NCBI GenBank assembly: GCA_900553165.1
Contig: USCN01000081.1
Location: 1-6,248 of the forward strand
DNA from: an uncultured Collinsella sp.
GTDB lineage: Bacteria > Actinomycetota > Coriobacteriia > Coriobacteriales > Coriobacteriaceae
Direction: 5' to 3'
Length of the DNA: 6,248 bases
The translations under genes and the position numbers were made by a program. Shown in pieces: positions 1-5,035 of this stretch (within the stretch, counting starts at the first letter, position 1; each line of letters starts with the position of its first letter). The notes under the pieces are model-generated. The model was not told where the DNA came from. It searched no databases and saw only the letters and a list, made by a program, of their open reading frames with translations.

Positions 1-2
1 CC

Positions 3-30
3 GTTACGCGGTTTGGTAAAACCGCGTAAC
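3..30 (-). terminator. Perfect 12-bp hairpin just after the GntR stop, probable terminator stem
   Basis: GTTACGCGGTTT (3-14) and AAACCGCGTAAC (19-30) are perfect inverted arms with a 4-base loop, adjoining the GntR stop codon at 31-33. In the minus direction any T-run would lie beyond position 1, outside the window, so an intrinsic terminator is likely but cannot be confirmed. Confidence 0.6.
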
Positions 31-750
31 TTACATCACCATGACGTAACGGCTACCCACGTAGTACTGCTTACCCATCAGGACCGGCTCGCCATTGGGG
101 CCGATAAAGCCGGCGCGCAGGTTGAGCAGCGGATCGTGCGGGGCAATGCCCAACTCGGCGGCCTGCTCGGCATTCGCGCGAACGGCCTCGACCGTGCGGT
201 AGCCAACCGAGACAATCGGGGTTCCGCCAACACGCTCGACCTCGGCAAAAATCGACTTGTCCTCAAGATCGGCCGTCAACAGCTCACGGTAGGCGTCAAA
301 CGGCACAAAGACGTTTTCCTCAAAGATGGGCTCACCATCGGCCGTACGCACGCGTTTGATATGCAGCAGCAGCGCATCCTTCTGCAGGCCAAAGAATTCC
401 ATCTCGTTTTGGCGCGCCGGCACAATCTGGCGATTGATCACATGCGCGCCCGCCTTCATGCCGTTATCGGCGCAAAGCTCGGTGAACGTCTGCAGCGTCG
501 AGGCGTGGAACTGGCGGTTGATGTGCGGCGTGGAGACAAAGGTGCCGCGGCCCTGCTGCTTAACCAGATAGCCGTCGGAACACAGTTCCTCGACGGCACG
601 GCGCACCGTAATACGGCTCACCTCGTACTGTTCGGCAAGCTCAAGCTCGGACGGAATGCGCTCCTTGGGTGCATAAACCCCTTTCTCGATTGCATCCTTG
701 ATCTCGTCATAAATCTGCTGGTAAAGCGGTGCATTTTTGGGTGCGGGCAT
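31..750 (-). CDS. GntR-family transcriptional regulator, HutC/UTRA type
   Basis: DNA-binding repressor or activator sensing a small ligand. The 239 residues are typical of the HutC subfamily. The winged helix-turn-helix is at about 8-73: PLYQQIYDEIKDAIEKG (8-24), then IPSELELAEQYEVSRITVRRA-type recognition region (S34, E35, S45, R46, T48, R50-R51 as key residues), and the wing GRGTFV (67-72). The UTRA ligand domain fills about 88-236, with R133, R135 and the P141-F143-E144 segment, ending GKQYYVGSRYVMVM. UTRA proteins often bind sugar phosphates (NagR binds GlcN6P, FrlR belongs here), so it is a candidate regulator of the PTS/deglycase genes about 2.2 kb upstream; this is inference. The ATG at 748-750 has only a weak ribosome site (AAGAG about 10 bases upstream). 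A perfect hairpin follows the stop immediately. Confidence 0.94.
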   Translation of the reverse strand: MPAPKNAPLYQQIYDEIKDAIEKGVYAPKERIPSELELAEQYEVSRITVRRAVEELCSDGYLVKQQGRGTFVSTPHINRQFHASTLQTFTELCADNGMKAGAHVINRQIVPARQNEMEFFGLQKDALLLHIKRVRTADGEPIFEENVFVPFDAYRELLTADLEDKSIFAEVERVGGTPIVSVGYRTVEAVRANAEQAAELGIAPHDPLLNLRAGFIGPNGEPVLMGKQYYVGSRYVMVM

Positions 751-762
751 ATCTGATCACTC

Positions 763-828
763 TTATCAAAATAGCGAAATAACTAATACGTATATAACGT
801 CTTTTTATATGTTACATCAGTTTGATAA
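763..828. promoter_or_regulatory. Symmetrical AT-rich region before the GntR gene, candidate operator
   Basis: TTATCAAA (763-770) and TTTGATAA (821-828) are perfect 8-bp inverted repeats. Nearly at their centre lies ACGTATATAACGT (788-800), itself with ACGT ends. The region is much richer in A and T than the flanking genes. It is a natural place for autoregulation by the GntR protein, but no known operator consensus is matched. Confidence 0.35.
804..809 (-). promoter_or_regulatory. Candidate -10 of the GntR gene
   Basis: TATAAA on the minus strand (five of six to consensus), 53 bases before the ATG. No convincing -35 at the right distance; several other AT-rich hexamers nearby are possible. 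Confidence 0.25.
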
Positions 829-854
829 AACGATACACCACATACAGCAAATCC

Positions 855-1862
855 TTACTTGCCGTCGTCCTGCTGCAGACTGTCCTGCTCGCTGAGGCGC
901 GCCTGCCTGCTGGCCATGCGCGCGGGCTTGTCGGGATCGGGTACGGCCGTGGGCATGGGCTCGTCGACATGACCGCCCCACCAGCCGCCCACGAAGTTGA
1001 GTGTGTGGAACACATTGATCACGGCGCCGGGATCAATATCGCACACCAGCTTGATAATGTCCTGGCTCTCGTAGGTCGAGACAACGGCGTGCAGCAGATA
1101 CATCTTTTCGCGGCTGTATCCGCCAATGATCTCGGCGCAGCTAATGCCATGCTGAAAATGGTCAACATAGGCTGTCATGACCTCATCTGCCTTGCGTGTC
1201 GTGATCTGCAGCGTCACACGGTCGTAGCGTCGGTAGAAACTGTCGATGGTCTTGGTCGAAATAAACTGGAACACGATGGAATACGCCGCATTGTCCCAGC
1301 CAAACATAAAGCCAAAGATCGCCAGGATAGCGCAGTTAAAGCCAAAGATGACGCCCCAGATGGTCTTGCCTGTATGGTTGGAAACCCACAGCGCGATAAA
1401 GTCGGTGCCGCCGGTGGATGCGCCGGACTTAAGCGCGATGGCGGCGCCCAGGCCCGAGACCACGCCGCCAAAGATGATGAGCATGATCTTGTCGCCCAAA
1501 AACGGGGCGAAGTGAAAGATGTTGAGGAACAGCGACGAGAGCATGACCTGCATCATCGAGAAGATGACGAAGCGCTTGCTGATGCCGCTCCAGCAAAGGA
1601 GCGCCACGGGGATGTTGAGCGCGAGCATGCCGAGCGAGATGTCGATATGAACGCCGCCGAGCGAGGTGACGCGATCGAGCAGGACCGCGACGCCGGTGAG
1701 GCCGCTCGGAAGCAGGTCGGCGGGGCGAATGAACGCCTGAATCAGAAATGTCTGGAGAACGGCGGAGATGGTGACCGCCACGGCAGTAATGGCGCGGCGG
1801 ACGATGGTGAGACGACCGAGCACGAGCACGCGGTCCGTGAGCTGATCGATGGCGTTCGCCAC
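855..1862 (-). CDS. YitT-family membrane protein (YitT/DUF161 plus C-terminal DUF2179)
   Basis: Integral membrane protein of a widespread family with no firmly known transport substrate. Of its 335 residues the first 190 carry about six membrane segments (roughly 22-43, 50-64, 73-92, 97-118, 126-146, 167-188). The family signature GASTGGTDFIA is at 147-157. Residues about 212-295 form the soluble DUF2179 domain (YDRVTLQITTRKADEV, then HGISCAEIIGGYSREKMYLLHAVVSTYE-type sequence with G247-G248 as key turn, then IDPGAVINVFHT). A charged, proline-rich tail of about 40 residues follows. The start is a GTG at 1860-1862: AAAGGAG (1868-1874) stands five bases before it and no ATG is well placed. It has its own probable promoter, and the GntR gene follows 104 bp downstream. 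Nothing links it functionally to the PTS genes except proximity. Confidence 0.93.
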   Translation of the reverse strand: MANAIDQLTDRVLVLGRLTIVRRAITAVAVTISAVLQTFLIQAFIRPADLLPSGLTGVAVLLDRVTSLGGVHIDISLGMLALNIPVALLCWSGISKRFVIFSMMQVMLSSLFLNIFHFAPFLGDKIMLIIFGGVVSGLGAAIALKSGASTGGTDFIALWVSNHTGKTIWGVIFGFNCAILAIFGFMFGWDNAAYSIVFQFISTKTIDSFYRRYDRVTLQITTRKADEVMTAYVDHFQHGISCAEIIGGYSREKMYLLHAVVSTYESQDIIKLVCDIDPGAVINVFHTLNFVGGWWGGHVDEPMPTAVPDPDKPARMASRQARLSEQDSLQQDDGK

Positions 1863-1907
1863 GTAGGCTCCTTTCGAAGGCAGATGTAATTGTGGGGCAT
1901 GCCGGCG

Positions 1908-1916
1908 ATTGTAGCA
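1908..1916 (-). promoter_or_regulatory. Probable extended -10 promoter of the YitT gene
   Basis: On the minus strand TGC-TACAAT (extended TG motif 1914-1916, hexamer 1908-1913; five of six to consensus). Transcription would start near 1901, leaving a leader of about 39 bases before the GTG. No good -35 at 17 bases is seen; TTGAAG lies 20 bases away, which is too far, so the extended -10 would have to compensate. Confidence 0.45.
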
Positions 1917-1924
1917 TGGAGCGC

Positions 1925-1950
1925 GAGAGGGCGCTTCAATTCACCCTCTC
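1925..1950 (-). repeat. Short inverted repeat upstream of the YitT promoter
   Basis: GAGAGGG (1925-1931) and CCCTCTC (1944-1950) are perfect 7-bp arms around 12 bases. They lie just upstream of the proposed -10 and overlap the -35 region, so an operator role is possible; no regulator is known for it. Confidence 0.35.
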
Positions 1951-1997
1951 TCGACAACCAAAACGAGCCAGCAGCCCCCCAACCAAAGAGCCAAATT

Positions 1998-2120
1998 CTA
2001 AGTGAGTAGGCTTTTCGCGACCTGCCGAGCACACCCAAAGCTGCCACTTCCGTGACCTGCGGTTTTACTAAGGCAGATACGCTTTGTGCTCGGCCTGCGC
2101 CAAAAAGTCTACTCACTTAG
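1998..2120. repeat. Large interrupted inverted repeat (about 123 bp), possible MITE/REP-like element
   Basis: The ends are perfect 12-bp inverted arms, CTAAGTGAGTAG (1998-2009) and CTACTCACTTAG (2109-2120). Moving inward the arms pair again in blocks: CTTTT (2011-2015) with AAAAG (2103-2107); GCCGAGCACA (2024-2033) with TGTGCTCGGC (2085-2094); AAAGC (2037-2041) with GCTTT (2081-2085); TGCC (2042-2045) with GGCA (2072-2075). The blocks are separated by unequal unpaired stretches. It encodes no protein and no target duplication is visible. Such a shape fits a non-autonomous mobile repeat or a long structured RNA, on either strand. Confidence 0.65.
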
Positions 2121-2126
2121 CCTGAG

Positions 2127-2157
2127 TCGAAGCCAAACGGATCAAATCGAAGCCAAA
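2127..2157. repeat. 11-base direct repeat with 20-base period
   Basis: TCGAAGCCAAA occurs at 2127-2137 and again at 2147-2157. It lies just outside the large inverted repeat. Two copies could be chance, a binding-site pair or a remnant of a repeat insertion. Confidence 0.4.
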
Positions 2158-2170
2158 ATGAGCCAATCCA

Positions 2171-2204
2171 CCGCAAGAGACGTGTGAATCCGCACTTCTT
2201 GCGG
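2171..2204 (-). terminator. Hairpin downstream of the HAD gene, possible weak terminator
   Basis: CCGCAAGA (2171-2178) and TCTTGCGG (2197-2204) are perfect 8-bp arms. Inside, GTGTG (2182-2186) and CGCAC (2191-2195) can add five pairs around a 4-base loop. It starts 10 bp after the HAD stop. In the minus direction no real U-run follows, only a TTTT some 13 bases on, so efficient intrinsic termination is doubtful. Confidence 0.45.
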
Positions 2205-2214
2205 CGAATTGACG

Positions 2215-2844
2215 CTACAAAGCGGTCAGAATGTCGGCGAGGTTGTCGATGACGGCGTCGGCTCCCGTTTGGTCCAGGTTAACGCCCTCGTGCGGACGCA
2301 GCGCCAGGACGCGCGCGCCGGAGCGCTTGCCGGCCTCGATGCCCAAAGGCGAGTCCTCGATAACCAGGCACTCGGTAGGCTCCACACCCAGCGCCTCCAT
2401 GGCACGCAGGTAGATCTCGGGGTCGGGCTTAAATGCACTGCACTCGTGACCGCTGATGGTGTAGTCCAGCACGTCGGTGATACCGGCAATCTCCACCAGC
2501 TCGTCAATGAGCTCGCGATAGGACGAGCTCGCGATGGCACACTTGACGCCGCGCTCGTGCAGCTCGCGCATCACCGGCTCCGTCTGCTCGTTGAGCAGCT
2601 CGGCATACGGAACAGGGTGAACCGGGCTGTAGACCTGCTTGTACTCAACGCGCAAGCGCTCGCGCAGCTCAACATCGTCGGGCACCAGCGACTTCCAGAT
2701 GGCAGGCTCGTTAGACCCCGAAAGATCGGGAATCTCGTCAAAGTGGAACCCCTTCTCTTCCATAAACGCCACGCGGCGGCGGTTGTAGAACCACTCGGTA
2801 TCGACCAGCACGCCGTCCATGTCAAACAGCACTGCCTTGATCAT
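2215..2844 (-). CDS. HAD-superfamily hydrolase (beta-PGM-like subfamily), probable sugar-phosphate phosphatase
   Basis: Cytoplasmic Mg-dependent phosphohydrolase of 209 residues. The HAD motifs are complete: motif I DMDGVLVDTE with nucleophile D8 and acid/base D10, motif II Ser at 106 in IASSS, motif III Lys at 139 in FKPDPE, and motif IV VIEDSPLG with E163-D164. The helical cap lies between residues about 16 and 88. A gapless match of the first 20 residues with Lactococcus beta-phosphoglucomutase (from memory) puts Y20 where the mutase has His20, which argues for phosphatase rather than mutase activity. The frame is open to 2976; two in-frame ATGs occur at 2850 and 2844. GGGAGGAG (2851-2858) touches the first and is six bases from the second, so 2844 (MIKAVLF) is chosen. 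It is separated from the deglycase gene by a terminator. A link to sugar-phosphate metabolism of the neighbouring PTS is possible but unproven. Confidence 0.92.
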   Translation of the reverse strand: MIKAVLFDMDGVLVDTEWFYNRRRVAFMEEKGFHFDEIPDLSGSNEPAIWKSLVPDDVELRERLRVEYKQVYSPVHPVPYAELLNEQTEPVMRELHERGVKCAIASSSYRELIDELVEIAGITDVLDYTISGHECSAFKPDPEIYLRAMEALGVEPTECLVIEDSPLGIEAGKRSGARVLALRPHEGVNLDQTGADAVIDNLADILTAL

Positions 2845-2850
2845 ACGCAT

Positions 2851-2858
2851 CTCCTCCC
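2851..2858 (-). promoter_or_regulatory. Shine-Dalgarno deciding the HAD start
   Basis: GGGAGGAG on the minus strand, zero bases from the ATG at 2848-2850 but six from the in-frame ATG at 2842-2844. The second start is favoured and also matches the usual N-terminus of the family. Confidence 0.75.
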
Positions 2859-2893
2859 ACCTGCCAAAAAGGGACAGGTTTATTTTGGTAGGT
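2859..2893 (-). repeat. Small hairpin element A abutting the HAD ribosome site
   Basis: ACCTGCCAAAA (2859-2869) and TTTTGGTAGGT (2883-2893) are 11-base inverted arms with one imperfect pair (wobble on the plus strand, A-C mismatch on the minus strand), around a 13-base loop AGGGACAGGTTTA (2870-2882). The arm ends one base from the Shine-Dalgarno of the HAD gene (2851-2858). The same loop type recurs at 4088-4100. It could be a dispersed REP-like repeat, an RNA hairpin affecting initiation, or an operator; the sequence alone does not decide. Confidence 0.55.
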
Positions 2894-2938
2894 TTTATCT
2901 GGGGTTTTATGACGCGACAGACACGCCCTCCCCAGAGC

Positions 2939-2970
2939 AAAAAAGGGGACGGGGCGCAAACCCCATCCCC
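2939..2970 (-). terminator. Rho-independent terminator of the PTS/deglycase unit
   Basis: On the minus strand a 10-bp stem, GGGGATGGGG with CCCCGTCCCC (one wobble pair), closes a 6-base loop and is followed directly by six T. In plus coordinates the arms are 2945-2954 and 2961-2970 and the A-run is 2939-2944. It begins 34 bp after the deglycase stop. There is no T-run on the other side, so it acts on minus-strand transcription only. It implies that the HAD gene has its own promoter or depends on readthrough. Confidence 0.9.
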
Positions 2971-3004
2971 TCTCAATCAACCTGTAAGGTCTACTTACTT
3001 GTGA

Positions 3005-3988
3005 TTAGTAGGAAAGCTTCCACATGTAGCGACGCATGGTCAGCGGGTGCTGACGAGCCTCGGCGATCTGGTTGCCATACTCGCGCATAACGGCGAGGTG
3101 CAGCAGCGGGTTGAAGTAGGTGATGACGCTCGCGGGCACGGCATCAGCCAGGCCGTAGTCCTTGGAGTCAATCAGAGCGACCTTGGCGCCCATGCGCTCA
3201 AGGAAGGTGAGGGCGCGGGCGTCCATCGGACGGGTGGCGCCATCGGACATGAAGAAGACGTAGGGCTTACCCTCGGTGGAAACCTCGAACGGGCCGTGGA
3301 AGTACTCGCCGGTGTTGTAGGCGGCGGCGTCGATCCACTGCATCTCGGTGAACAGGAAGGCGGCGTGAGAATAAGCCATCTTCTCGGAGGCACCGGAAGC
3401 CATGAAGTAGATCATCTTGTCGTCCTTGAAGTCCTCGGCGAACTTCTTGGCGAGCTTCTTGCAGTGCTGAGCGGCGTTCTCGCAGAGATCGAAGATGTTG
3501 GTGAGGCCGGTGATCATGTCCTCGTAGTGGTCATAGCCCTCGGTCTGCTGAAGAATCTCGAGAGCAAGAGCGATGGCATAGCCGGGCTTCTCGCACTTGG
3601 CAGCGTAGTTGGCGTGGAAGCCGTGAACGATAACGTGGTCGGCGTCGACGGTCAGAGCGGAGCCAGGCTTGTTGGTGAGGGAGACGACCGGGCAGTTGTG
3701 CTTCTTGGCGGTCTTGTTGGCCTCGACGGTCTCGGGCGTGGAGCCACCGAGGGAGCTGGTGATCACGAAGGTGTGCTCGTTGACCCAGGAAGGCGTATCG
3801 TAGTTGAACTCGTTAGCGGTGAAGATCTGAACGTTCAGCTTGTCCGTGTTGTTGGCCAGGAAGTACTTGGCGGGGTACAGGTCGGACATGGAAGCACCGC
3901 AGCCGACGAAAGCGACGCTGTGAATCTCGTGGTCGGACAGGACGTCAGCGACGATCTGCTTAGGGAGGTTAAGGTCGATCTCGTACAT
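3005..3988 (-). CDS. SIS-domain sugar-phosphate deglycase, FrlB/FraB-like
   Basis: Probable cytoplasmic enzyme that splits a 6-phosphorylated Amadori-type amino-sugar conjugate into hexose 6-phosphate and amino acid. The 327 residues contain two SIS domains. The first has FVGCGAS (27-33) and the phosphate-binding loop SSLGGSTPE (78-86); the second has FMASGASEKMA (195-205). E215 and the H231 of GEYFHGP are 16 residues apart, the same spacing as the catalytic Glu/His pair of the GlmS isomerase domain (E488/H504) and FraB (E214/H230). The C-terminus with RRY (319-321) recalls FrlB (RRYYGG near its end, from memory) and lacks the NLAKSVTVE tail and glutaminase domain of GlmS. The frame is open to 4087, but AAAGGA (3998-4003) is nine bases from the ATG at 3986-3988 and touches the in-frame ATG at 3995-3997, favouring 3988. 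It lies downstream of PTS EIIB-C-D and before a terminator. Alternatives are another phosphosugar isomerase/deaminase (AgaS-like). The family is sure; the substrate is inference. Confidence 0.88.
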   Translation of the reverse strand: MYEIDLNLPKQIVADVLSDHEIHSVAFVGCGASMSDLYPAKYFLANNTDKLNVQIFTANEFNYDTPSWVNEHTFVITSSLGGSTPETVEANKTAKKHNCPVVSLTNKPGSALTVDADHVIVHGFHANYAAKCEKPGYAIALALEILQQTEGYDHYEDMITGLTNIFDLCENAAQHCKKLAKKFAEDFKDDKMIYFMASGASEKMAYSHAAFLFTEMQWIDAAAYNTGEYFHGPFEVSTEGKPYVFFMSDGATRPMDARALTFLERMGAKVALIDSKDYGLADAVPASVITYFNPLLHLAVMREYGNQIAEARQHPLTMRRYMWKLSY

Positions 3989-3997
3989 CTGACACAT

Positions 3998-4003
3998 TCC
4001 TTT
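3998..4003 (-). promoter_or_regulatory. Shine-Dalgarno deciding the deglycase start
   Basis: AAAGGA on the minus strand. It has no spacing to the in-frame ATG at 3995-3997 but nine bases to the ATG at 3986-3988, so the latter is chosen, giving a protein that begins MYEIDL. Confidence 0.7.
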
Positions 4004-4053
4004 CGATTTTTGCGGCGCCACTTTGCCGGGCGCACGCAGGGTTACCGTGATTT

Positions 4054-4071
4054 GGACCGAATCGCCGGTCC
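4054..4071 (-). repeat. Short hairpin in the deglycase leader
   Basis: GGACCG (4054-4059) and CGGTCC (4066-4071) form a perfect 6-bp stem with a 6-base loop. There is no following U-run. It sits in the 198-bp gap between EIID and the SIS enzyme; function unknown. Confidence 0.4.
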
Positions 4072-4078
4072 GTTGAAG

Positions 4079-4109
4079 ATGCGACAAAGGGACTGGCCTA
4101 TTGTCACGT
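4079..4109 (-). repeat. Small hairpin element B (13-nt loop, related to element at 2859-2893)
   Basis: GACAA (4083-4087) and TTGTC (4101-4105) are inverted arms around a 13-base loop AGGGACTGGCCTA (4088-4100). Beyond one mismatch the stem adds three more pairs, one a wobble. The loop matches 10 of 13 bases of the loop of the hairpin at 2859-2893, with the same loop length but different, still complementary arms. It lies in the leader of the deglycase gene, about 80 nt before its ribosome site. Confidence 0.4.
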
Positions 4110-4121
4110 ATAGGGATGGGA

Positions 4122-4152
4122 GCCTGCCTGGGGTATGGGATGTCAGGCAGGC
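4122..4152 (-). repeat. Intercistronic hairpin between EIID and the deglycase gene
   Basis: GCCTGCCT (4122-4129) and AGGCAGGC (4145-4152) are perfect 8-bp inverted arms around a 15-base loop. In minus-strand RNA the stem extends by a G-U pair and three G-C pairs (4118-4121 with 4153-4156), giving about 12 bp. No U-run follows, so it is not a classic terminator. A stable stem 30-70 nt after the EIID stop could protect the upstream PTS message or lower downstream expression; this role is inference. Confidence 0.6.
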
Positions 4153-4186
4153 CCCCGGGGGAAAACGGTTAGACGCTTGGTCGCGA

Positions 4187-5020
4187 CTAGGCCAGGATGC
4201 CGGCCGCGGAGAGGGCGATGCCGCCCACGATGGCGATCACGAGAAGCCAACCGGTGTTGACGTTCTTCTTGATGAGCCAGTACATAAGGCCGGTGAGGCC
4301 GAGGGAGATCATCTGCGGCATCATGCCGTCCAGGATGTCCTGGATCACGACGGTACCCTCAGCGAACTGCAGCGGGGTGGTGGCGCCGATCAGCGTAGCG
4401 ATCATGCCGCCCACGGACATAAGGCCCACGCTGCCGCAGACATACATGAGCTTCTCCATGAGGTCGCCGCCCTGAAGCTTGCTCAGGTACTCGTGGCCGC
4501 CCTGATAGCCCATCTTGGCTGCGAACCAAGTGATCAGCACAGAGGGGACGATGGAGATGAGCATGGCCAGAATCGGGCCCATGATGGAGCCCTGCTGAGC
4601 CAGCTGAACGCCCAGGCCAAAGGCGATAACGCGGATGGTGCCCTGGAAGAAGGAGTCACCGATGCCGGAAAGCGGGCCCATGAGGGAGGTCTTGACCGCG
4701 TTGATCGAATCGGGATCGAAGTTCTCGGGATCCTTGGCGTACTCCTCCTCCATGGAGGCGGCGAGACCCAGGATGAAAGCGCTCGTCTGCGGGGTGCAGT
4801 TGTAGAACGCCATGTGACGGTGGTAAGCCTCTTTCTTAGCAGCGAGCTGCTTGGGGTCGGACTCATCCGGATAGAGGCGATCGAGCGTGGGAACCATGCC
4901 GTAGAGGAAGCCCATGTTCATCTGACGCTCGTAGTTCCAAGAGGCCTGGATGGCCCAGGAGCGCCAGAAGAACTGGCTGACCTTCTTGTTCAGGGACACG
5001 TCCTTGGTTGCGGTTGCCAT
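4187..5020 (-). CDS. PTS mannose/sorbose-family EIID subunit
   Basis: Second membrane subunit of the mannose-class permease, partner of EIIC. The 277 residues are the normal length. Family landmarks in order are QASWNYERQMNMGF (25-38), a cytoplasmic HMAFYNCTPQTSAFILG block (69-85), an MEEEY acidic patch (90-94), and the signature MGPLSGIGDSFFQGTIR (114-130). C-terminal membrane helices lie around 145-168, 195-213, 233-250 and 256-275. The reading frame is open further upstream to 5137, but that stretch overlaps EIIC and is unlike EIID; the ATG at 5018-5020 is preceded at eight bases by AAGGAGG (5029-5035), which decides the start. The ribosome site overlaps the EIIC stop codon, suggesting translational coupling. 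The deglycase-like gene follows after 198 bp containing hairpins. Confidence 0.96.
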   Translation of the reverse strand: MATATKDVSLNKKVSQFFWRSWAIQASWNYERQMNMGFLYGMVPTLDRLYPDESDPKQLAAKKEAYHRHMAFYNCTPQTSAFILGLAASMEEEYAKDPENFDPDSINAVKTSLMGPLSGIGDSFFQGTIRVIAFGLGVQLAQQGSIMGPILAMLISIVPSVLITWFAAKMGYQGGHEYLSKLQGGDLMEKLMYVCGSVGLMSVGGMIATLIGATTPLQFAEGTVVIQDILDGMMPQMISLGLTGLMYWLIKKNVNTGWLLVIAIVGGIALSAAGILA

Positions 5021-5028
5021 AGTGTGTT

Positions 5029-5035
5029 CCTCCTT
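5029..5035 (-). promoter_or_regulatory. Shine-Dalgarno of EIID overlapping the EIIC stop
   Basis: AAGGAGG on the minus strand, eight bases before the ATG at 5018-5020. The EIIC stop TAA (5034-5036) shares two bases with it. It fixes the EIID start against a longer upstream frame. Confidence 0.85.

Larger units (their letters stand above)
1863..2214. other. 352-bp gene-free interval between HAD and YitT genes
   Basis: No convincing coding frame on either strand; the one longer minus-strand frame through here merely runs into the YitT gene out of frame. The interval holds, from right to left, a hairpin just after the HAD stop (2171-2204), an 11-base direct repeat (2127-2157), a large interrupted inverted repeat (1998-2120), a short inverted repeat (1925-1950) and the probable YitT promoter and ribosome site. 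No tRNA or recognisable riboswitch was seen. Confidence 0.7.

Noticed and set aside
822..1889. 355-codon plus-strand open frame opposite the YitT gene
   Set aside because: Exactly mirrors the YitT gene; its translation is rich in D, E, H and A without any recognisable motif and has no good ribosome site.
1742..2116. 124-codon minus-strand frame covering the inverted repeat and the start of the YitT gene
   Set aside because: Out of frame with the YitT protein, no ribosome site, and composed of repeat sequence; no family resemblance.
1863..2214. Possible tRNA, riboswitch or CRISPR array in the large gap
   Set aside because: The paired blocks do not form a cloverleaf, no known riboswitch core was recognised, and there are no regularly spaced multiple repeats.
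2209..3090. 293-codon plus-strand open frame opposite the HAD gene
   Set aside because: Antisense shadow; it runs through the minus-strand terminator and into the deglycase gene without family resemblance.
3989..4087. N-terminal extension of the SIS enzyme by 33 residues
   Set aside because: No ribosome site upstream of 4087, the stretch contains hairpins and no SIS similarity, and AAAGGA is well placed for the ATG at 3988.
4152..4161. CCCCCGGGGG palindrome considered as a terminator core
   Set aside because: No loop and no U-run in either direction; it is better explained as the base of the hairpin at 4122-4152.
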